Shown here: piece after piece, positions 35,188 to 39,706 of the stretch | Layout of the letters: every line of letters starts with the position of its first letter | Position numbering within the stretch: the stretch's first letter is position 1 | Assembly (NCBI RefSeq): GCF_009932555.1 | Contig: NZ_BLJO01000007.1 | Span: 337,199 to 376,904 of the forward strand | Length of the DNA: 39,706 bases | Reading direction: 5' to 3' | Source: Steroidobacter agaridevorans | GTDB lineage: Bacteria; Pseudomonadota; Gammaproteobacteria; Steroidobacterales; Steroidobacteraceae | Position numbers and translations under genes: made by a program | The notes under the pieces: generated by a model | Databases searched by the model: none | The model's input: only the letters and a program-made list of their open reading frames with translations | What the model was told of the DNA's origin: nothing

Positions 35188-35494
35188 GTAAATCTTCCTG
35201 ATTATTTTCGGACGCGGGCAGCCGCATGCACGGCTCGAGTCCGTTCATGTTGATCCTCGACTTCGCTTGCGAAAGCGCCGTCCCCCTGCCCAGCGGAATT
35301 GCAAAATTCTGCGATTGCCACCGGTGTCAACGAGCATCGCTCCATCGCCAGGGCACTGTCAAGAGAGCGGCCGTCCGAACAAACGGCGGCCTGAGAGCGG
35401 AATCGGCGCGAGCAAGATCCGACGCTCGATGTCGGCAACATCGCCACTGGTTCGTCTTCTTGTAACCTGTCGGTTTTACAGTGGAGAACACCTC
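35188..35494. other. 307-bp divergent intergenic region, receptor 2 / GFA gene
   Basis: No gene is supported here. It holds the operator at 35315-35330 for the leftward receptor gene and, near its right end, GGAG (35483-35486) for the rightward GFA-like gene. I see no clear promoter pair for the latter and no RNA gene or repeat. Confidence 0.6.
35302..35330 (-). promoter_or_regulatory. TonB receptor 2 promoter with the same palindromic operator
   Basis: On the minus strand TTGACACCGGTGGCAA (35330-35315) matches the receptor 1 site at all but three of 16 positions. Its left half, TTGACA, is a perfect -35 hexamer; the position 17 bp on (35307-35302, ATTTTG) is a poor -10. It lies 128 bp upstream of the receptor 2 ATG. 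The repeated coincidence of operator and -35 supports repression by one shared regulator. Confidence 0.6.
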
Positions 35495-35893
35495 ATGAAG
35501 CAGACTTACTCCGGTGGTTGTCATTGCGGCGCGGTCCGATTCGAAGCCGATGTGGATCTGAGCCAGGGCACGTTGAAGTGCAACTGCTCGATCTGCAGCA
35601 AGGCTCGCGCCTGGCTCGCGTTCATCGGTCCCGCTGATTTCCGGCTGCTGCGCGGTGCGGACATGCTCAGCGACTACCAGTTCGGACCGAAGAACATTCA
35701 TCATCTGTTCTGCAGGACCTGCGGCATCAAATCTTTCGGTCGCGCCCGCACGCCCGACGGCGAAGGCGTTGCCGTCATGGTGAGCTGCCTGGAGAATATC
35801 TCCCCTGCGCAACTGGCGGCGCTGCCGGTCATGTACGTCAATGGCCTGCACGATGATTTCCAATCGCCGCCGGAGGAGACACGTCATCTATGA
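35495..35893 (+). CDS. GFA / CENP-V-type zinc protein
   Basis: 132 residues. Seven cysteines are in the pattern of the glutathione-dependent formaldehyde-activating (GFA) family: Cys9 and Cys11 (GGCHCG), Cys29, Cys31 and Cys34 (KCNCSIC), Cys73 and Cys76 (FCRTCG). Members bind zinc; only some act on S-hydroxymethylglutathione, so no reaction is assigned. The ATG at 35495 has GGAG 8 nt upstream and starts right at the conserved N-terminus. Its stop overlaps a six-codon open frame that leads into the next gene. Confidence 0.88.
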   Translation: MKQTYSGGCHCGAVRFEADVDLSQGTLKCNCSICSKARAWLAFIGPADFRLLRGADMLSDYQFGPKNIHHLFCRTCGIKSFGRARTPDGEGVAVMVSCLENISPAQLAALPVMYVNGLHDDFQSPPEETRHL

Positions 35894-35910
35894 GCACGAG
35901 CGTACCGTGA
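35890..35910 (+). other. Six-codon linking open frame between two genes
   Basis: ATG at 35890 overlaps the GFA stop (ATGA). It encodes MSTSVP and its TGA (35908-35910) overlaps the likely GTG start of the next gene (GTGA). This could hand a terminating ribosome from one gene to the next. There is no direct evidence that it is translated. Confidence 0.3.
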
Positions 35911-36773
35911 CCCGAAGCATCGGCCGACTCATCCATCCGTGGCCCCCACTCCTGCTATGGATCGTCGGCTGCATGCTGGCTGCGCTGCCGGTGCATGCGC
36001 AGCCGCTTCGCGTCATGACATTCAACGTTCGTTTGCTTACTCCGAACGATGGAGCAAACAACTGGGACGCCCGGCGCGACCTGGTCGTGGCAATGCTTCG
36101 CGCCGAAGATCCCGACGTCATCGGCACGCAGGAACTCTTCAAACGCCAGGGCGATGAGATCGTCGAGCGTCTGCCGCAATTTGTCTGGTTCGGCGAAGGC
36201 CGCGGCGGCGGCGATGCCGACGAACACATGGGCGTGTTCTATCGCAAGGATCGCCTGCGTGTGCGTGAGTCCGGCAACTTCTGGCTGTCGGACACGCCCG
36301 ATGTTCCAGGCAGTCGCACGTGGGGAAATCTGTATCCGCGCATGGTGACGTGGGCGCGCTTCGAGCGCCTTGCCGACGGCGCAACGTTCACGCTCTACAA
36401 CACTCACCTGCCCTATCGCGATAGCGACGAGCCCGCTCGCCTTCGATGTGCGGAGCTCATTCGCGATCGCTTGGCCAAACTACCTGCAACGGAACGCGTC
36501 GTTCTGCTCGGGGACTTCAACACCACAACGGAGAGTCGCGTCTACTCGAGCCTCACGAACTCACTGACGGACGTTTGGACTGCCGCCCCAGAACGCAGCG
36601 GCCCGGAAGGCACCTTCCACGATTTCACCGGCAAGCCAGAGCGACGCATCGACTGGATATTGGTTCGCGGCATGAAAGCGAACCGGGTGGAGACGGTCAC
36701 GACGCACCGTGAAAAGCAGTATCCGTCGGATCATTTTCCCGTCATCGCGGAGCTCGAGCTGGCGGTGCGTTGA
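35907..36773 (+). CDS. Exported endonuclease/exonuclease/phosphatase-family protein
   Basis: About 288 residues. A signal peptide (IVGCMLAALPVHAQ) precedes a DNase-I-like fold with the usual motif order: MTFNVRL, GTQELF (metal-binding Glu), NTHLPYRD, LLGDFNTT (catalytic Asp/Asn), RIDWILV and YPSDHFPV (catalytic Asp-His). Secreted members cut phosphodiesters in nucleic acids, inositol phosphates or lipids; the substrate is not evident. GTG 35907 gives the cleanest signal peptide; an in-frame ATG at 35853 would overlap the GFA gene by 41 bp and place arginine runs before the signal. Neither has a good Shine-Dalgarno. Confidence 0.87.
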   Translation: MTRSIGRLIHPWPPLLLWIVGCMLAALPVHAQPLRVMTFNVRLLTPNDGANNWDARRDLVVAMLRAEDPDVIGTQELFKRQGDEIVERLPQFVWFGEGRGGGDADEHMGVFYRKDRLRVRESGNFWLSDTPDVPGSRTWGNLYPRMVTWARFERLADGATFTLYNTHLPYRDSDEPARLRCAELIRDRLAKLPATERVVLLGDFNTTTESRVYSSLTNSLTDVWTAAPERSGPEGTFHDFTGKPERRIDWILVRGMKANRVETVTTHREKQYPSDHFPVIAELELAVR

Positions 36774-36827
36774 TTATGTAGCGCGCCTGCAGCGATTCAG
36801 GCTCCGGCTTTCGCCCGCCGGTTCGGG

Positions 36828-36833
36828 TATGAT
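36828..36833 (+). promoter_or_regulatory. Candidate -10 box for the GntR-family gene
   Basis: TATGAT, a 5/6 match to the -10 consensus, lies 39 bp before the regulator's ATG. No convincing -35 is seen at 16-18 bp, so this is tentative. Confidence 0.3.
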
Positions 36834-36872
36834 CGTCTACGGTATTCCATCTGGAGCCGTGTTCCCGCCGCC

Positions 36873-37523
36873 ATGAGCATCGTCGTCCGCACGCTTTCCG
36901 ATCGCGTGTTCGAAGTCGTCCGTGAGCAGATCCTCAAGGGTCGGCTGCGCAACGGCGAGCCCATCCGGCAGGATGCGTTGGCCACCGAGCTCGGCATCAG
37001 CAAGATCCCGCTGCGGGAAGCGCTGGCGCGGCTGGAGCAGGAAGGGTTGCTGATCAACCACCCCAATCGGGGCTATTACGTGCAGGCGATGTCGCGCGAG
37101 CAGGTCGATGAGATCTACGCGCTGCGGCTTTCAATCGAACCGCAAGCGGCGGCGTATGCATCGAGCGTTGCGACGGACGACGATCGTGCGGTGGCGATGC
37201 GAGCCTTCGGCGCGCTCGATACTGCCGCGCACAGCAACCTGGCCGATGTGGCCGTTCGCAATCGAGAGTTTCACATCGCGCTGGTGGAGCCGGGCCGTCG
37301 CCCCCTCACCACGCAGCTGGTCGAGCGACTGGAAGTGCTGGCGGAGCGGTACGTCATCGCTCATCTCGAACCGGCCGGTCGCGACGCACGCGCCCACATC
37401 GAACATCAGGCCTTGTTCAACGCCTGGCTCGAACGTGACAAGCGCAAAGTGGAAAAGCTGCTGAAGGAACACATTCAGGGCACGCTCAAGGATCTGCGAG
37501 CTCAGCTCAAAGCCCCCGACTGA
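36873..37523 (+). CDS. GntR-family transcriptional regulator, FadR subfamily
   Basis: 216 residues. An N-terminal winged helix (about 8-72; DALATELGISKIPLREAL, LEQEGLL, NRGYYV) is followed by an all-helical FCD ligand domain (about 78-210) with metal-ligand candidates in NREFHIAL and HIEHQALF. FadR-subfamily proteins respond to small organic acids, often hexuronates, gluconate or lactate. Its place beside a pectin locus makes a uronate or aldonate effector plausible. The shared palindrome at the two receptor promoters looks more LacI-like than FadR-like, so this protein is not clearly their regulator. No strong Shine-Dalgarno precedes the ATG. Confidence 0.9.
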   Translation: MSIVVRTLSDRVFEVVREQILKGRLRNGEPIRQDALATELGISKIPLREALARLEQEGLLINHPNRGYYVQAMSREQVDEIYALRLSIEPQAAAYASSVATDDDRAVAMRAFGALDTAAHSNLADVAVRNREFHIALVEPGRRPLTTQLVERLEVLAERYVIAHLEPAGRDARAHIEHQALFNAWLERDKRKVEKLLKEHIQGTLKDLRAQLKAPD

Positions 37524-37578
37524 GCGCTGCGTCGGCACGCAACGCTCGATCCGCCGAATCGCTGAAACACCGGGATGA

Positions 37579-37609
37579 GACGGCGCGCTGTCGAAGACAA
37601 CGCGCCGTC
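37579..37609. terminator. Strong hairpin between the GntR gene and TonB receptor 3
   Basis: GACGGCGCG (37579-37587) and CGCGCCGTC (37601-37609) form a perfect 9-bp stem, continued inside by TGTC/GACA around a GAA loop after one mismatch. It sits between two convergent stops (37523 and 37621) and can serve both directions. There is no T-tract on either side, so it may be a weak or Rho-assisted terminator. Confidence 0.6.
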
Positions 37610-37620
37610 CACCCGTGGAA

Positions 37621-39706
37621 TCAGAATTCCACCGTCATGCCGAAGTACACCAGGCGGCCCATCGGATCGTAGACACCCGGATAGGTGTTGCCGTTGCCGA
37701 ACGAGCTGAGCAGCCCCGCGGCGATCACCGGCGGATCCCGATCGAACACGTTGTTGACGCCGGCGCGGAACTCGACGGATTCCACCCACTTCCAGGTCGC
37801 AGCCAGATCGAGGTAGCTGTAACCGGTGATGCGGCGGTTCATCGCGATGTAATTCGTCCCCTCATCGTCCAGCAGGAAGTCGTTGCTGGAGAGTCCGACC
37901 GAGCCGAAATATCGCCAGTTGGCCGACACGGTGGTCGATTGCTGCGGCGAGGTCCAGGTCATGCGGACGTTATGACGCCACTTCGGCGAGGGCTGGCCGC
38001 AGGTCGGGCCATACAAACCGACGCAGTTGTAGCTGTCCAGGCCCGGCAACGGCTCGGTGCGACGGCTGTTCAACCAGGTGCCGACGAAAGAAATATCGAT
38101 CGAGCCCAGGTCGGGAACGCCCGGCAGGAGGTTGCCCAGGTCGAAGTTGTAGCCGGACGTGAAGTCCATGCCCGAGGTCTGCAGATAGCCGGTGTTCTGG
38201 TTGGTGGCCGTGAGATAGCCGTTCGTGCCGAACAGTACGCCAGACACCGGATCGCGATGGAACAGGCTGCAGAAGTACTCCGAGCCGCCGTTCAGACACT
38301 CATTGATGATCGTCGGGGCATCGACCGGGCCGATATAACCATCCACGAAGATGTCGAAGTAGTCCGCCGAGAACGTGAAGCTCGGCAGGAAGCTCGGCGT
38401 GAACACGAAGCCGTAGGTGTAGGTGTCGGCGATTTCCGGCTGCAGACCGAGGTTGCCGCCGCCGAGCGTCACGCAAGTATCGGCCGGACACTCGGGAATC
38501 AACCCATATTGAGTTTCAGTGACACCGCTGCGAATACAGTCCTCGAGACTCTGCTCGGGGTTCGCTCCGGAACACGGATCCTGCGCAGCCACGTTGCCGA
38601 GCGCCTGCGCGGCGAACAGCTCTGTGATGTTGGGAGCACGCACCGCGCGGTTGTAGCTGCTACGGAGCTTGAACGAAGACATCGGCGCATAGCGCAGCTC
38701 GAACTTGTACGTGTCCGCAGTGAAGCCGGTGCCGCCCTGGATCGAATAGTCCGAATAGCGATAGCCGAGGTTCACGGCCAGCTCGTCCACGAACGGCTTG
38801 TCCGAGACCAGCGGCACGTCCGCTTCGATATACAGCTCTTTGACATTGAACTCGCCGGCGTTCTCCTTCGTCCCCTTCTGCTGAGCGAGCGCATCGGCCT
38901 CGAAGGTCAGATCTTCAGTGCGATGTTCCACACCGGTCGCAATCGCCACACCCGCCGAGGCGAACGGGCTGCGGATGCCGTACTGGTCCAGATCGCCGTT
39001 GATGGTCAGATTGGCGACCTTCTCGGTCTGCACACCGTGCGTGAAGGTCGGAGTCAGCAGGTAGCCATAGGCTTCGTCGCTGATGCCGAACGCAGAGAAC
39101 ACGTTGGCGGGGATGCAATCCGGATCGGTGCCGTCAACGACGGATCGGCAAGTAGGCACGCCGCCGACATTCACGACCTGCAGCGCCCGGGCGCCCTTGT
39201 TCAGATCCAGATCGTTCTTGTAGCTCTCGTCGTAGATGACTCGAGAGAACAGATAGCTGACATCGTAGGTCCAGCCGCTGGCGATGTCGCCGCGCGAACC
39301 GAGGTTCATGCGGTAGTCGGTGTGGCGCAAGTCGTCGATACGCGCGCCGCCCGCACCGGCAAAGCGATAGCCGACGAACGTGTTGACGTTGGTCGCCGTG
39401 CCCGCAGCCGCTCCGCAAAGGATCGCGGCCTGGTCACTCGACATCAGCGGATTGTCGCAGTTGATCGGATAGACATTGCCCTGGAAGTACGCGCTCGGCG
39501 CAGCCTGCGAGTACGTCTGGTCATCCATGAACATCACGCCGCCGTACAACTTCATGTGATCGCTGTAGTCGTAATGCGCGAATCCGCCGGCAGTGAGGCG
39601 CCGGTCCTGGCGCTGGATGTAGTTGGTCGGCGCGTAGTTGTACAGGAATGGGTCGTTGTCGGAATCCACCGCCGCCCAGGACTGCGAGCCATCCTTGGTG
39701 TTGTTG
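37621..39706 (-). CDS. TonB-dependent receptor 3, C-terminal part (runs off the right edge)
   Basis: The frame is open to the window edge, giving about 694 C-terminal residues and no start. The fragment is mostly beta-barrel: repeated aromatic strands, the late-barrel signature SYNRAVRAPNITELFAAQAL, the closing NNVFDRDPP near the end and a terminal Phe (MTVEF). Cysteine pairs in extracellular-loop-like segments (for example VPTCRSVVDGTDPDC) are common in this type. It differs from receptors 1 and 2 in having this FDRDPP ending and Cys-rich loops, so it is probably another receptor class. The plug and signal are outside the window; cargo unknown. Confidence 0.9.
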   Translation of the reverse strand, partial: NNTKDGSQSWAAVDSDNDPFLYNYAPTNYIQRQDRRLTAGGFAHYDYSDHMKLYGGVMFMDDQTYSQAAPSAYFQGNVYPINCDNPLMSSDQAAILCGAAAGTATNVNTFVGYRFAGAGGARIDDLRHTDYRMNLGSRGDIASGWTYDVSYLFSRVIYDESYKNDLDLNKGARALQVVNVGGVPTCRSVVDGTDPDCIPANVFSAFGISDEAYGYLLTPTFTHGVQTEKVANLTINGDLDQYGIRSPFASAGVAIATGVEHRTEDLTFEADALAQQKGTKENAGEFNVKELYIEADVPLVSDKPFVDELAVNLGYRYSDYSIQGGTGFTADTYKFELRYAPMSSFKLRSSYNRAVRAPNITELFAAQALGNVAAQDPCSGANPEQSLEDCIRSGVTETQYGLIPECPADTCVTLGGGNLGLQPEIADTYTYGFVFTPSFLPSFTFSADYFDIFVDGYIGPVDAPTIINECLNGGSEYFCSLFHRDPVSGVLFGTNGYLTATNQNTGYLQTSGMDFTSGYNFDLGNLLPGVPDLGSIDISFVGTWLNSRRTEPLPGLDSYNCVGLYGPTCGQPSPKWRHNVRMTWTSPQQSTTVSANWRYFGSVGLSSNDFLLDDEGTNYIAMNRRITGYSYLDLAATWKWVESVEFRAGVNNVFDRDPPVIAAGLLSSFGNGNTYPGVYDPMGRLVYFGMTVEF

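Noticed and set aside
36873-37523. The GntR-family regulator as the repressor binding the shared CACCGGTG palindrome
   Set aside because: FadR-type operators usually follow a TNGTNNNACNA pattern, while the palindrome has the central-CG build of LacI-family sites. Not excluded, but not claimed.
1-39706. CRISPR arrays, tRNA/rRNA genes, insertion sequences, integrases
   Set aside because: I saw no regularly spaced repeats, cloverleaf-type sequences, transposase motifs or terminal inverted repeats with target duplications; a covariance-model scan would be needed to exclude small RNAs.

Overview
The window is high-GC Proteobacterial DNA with no RNA genes, insertion sequences or CRISPR arrays that I can see. 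Gene style points to a Gammaproteobacterium of the Steroidobacter / Xanthomonadales type, but this is a judgement from protein character and not a database result. The style includes three large TonB-dependent receptors (two with the FDFNVFASELF plug signature), secreted plant-polysaccharide enzymes, an Hmp/NorR pair and GGGGGAT-type ribosome-binding leaders.

Left part (1-9.6 kb). The 3' end of an LtaS-like sulfatase gene is followed by a complete nitric-oxide detoxification circuit. Flavohemoprotein hmp is read leftwards from a near-consensus sigma-54 promoter and norR is read rightwards. Three GT-N7-AC NorR enhancer sites lie between them, and the third covers the norR start codon. Next come an anion:cation symporter-type MFS permease, a large DUF748 envelope protein converging on it with overlapping 3' ends, and a GntP-type gluconate permease.

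Middle part (9.6-17 kb). A secreted GH10 xylanase has accessory domains on both sides and a XylR-like palindrome upstream. It is followed by a hairpin terminator and a small exported cupin protein. On the opposite strand lies a tightly coupled two-gene module: a 549-residue protein I do not recognise, then an 851-residue protein with two phospholipase-D-type HxK...GSxN motifs. This module does not fit the carbohydrate theme and is the best candidate here for an undescribed (possibly defence) system. A DUF1348 protein lies upstream of it.

Right part (17-39.7 kb). A pectin/rhamnogalacturonan utilisation locus is built as two convergent operons. The rightward operon is TonB receptor, GH105 lipoprotein, DUF4861 protein, and a fusion of an oligogalacturonate-lyase-like (PL22) beta-propeller to a six-hairpin glycosidase-like domain. 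The leftward operon is TonB receptor, a large DUF4450-like protein, a Tat-exported GH28 polygalacturonase, and a PL1 pectate lyase. Both receptor genes carry nearly the same palindrome, GTTGNCACCGGTGNCA, placed so that its left half supplies a TTGNCA -35 element. This suggests one repressor for both operons, and no LacI-type repressor gene is present in the window. Beyond these lie a GFA-like zinc protein, a secreted endonuclease/exonuclease/phosphatase-family protein, a FadR-type GntR regulator and the C-terminal two thirds or so of a third TonB receptor running off the right edge.

Inferred working model: pectin and xylan chains are cut outside or at the outer membrane. Oligomers enter through the receptors and are trimmed by GH105, PL22-like and glycosidase enzymes. 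Uronates or sugar acids may then enter through the MFS and GntP permeases. The cytoplasmic galacturonate pathway (uxa/kdu/kdg genes) is not in this window.
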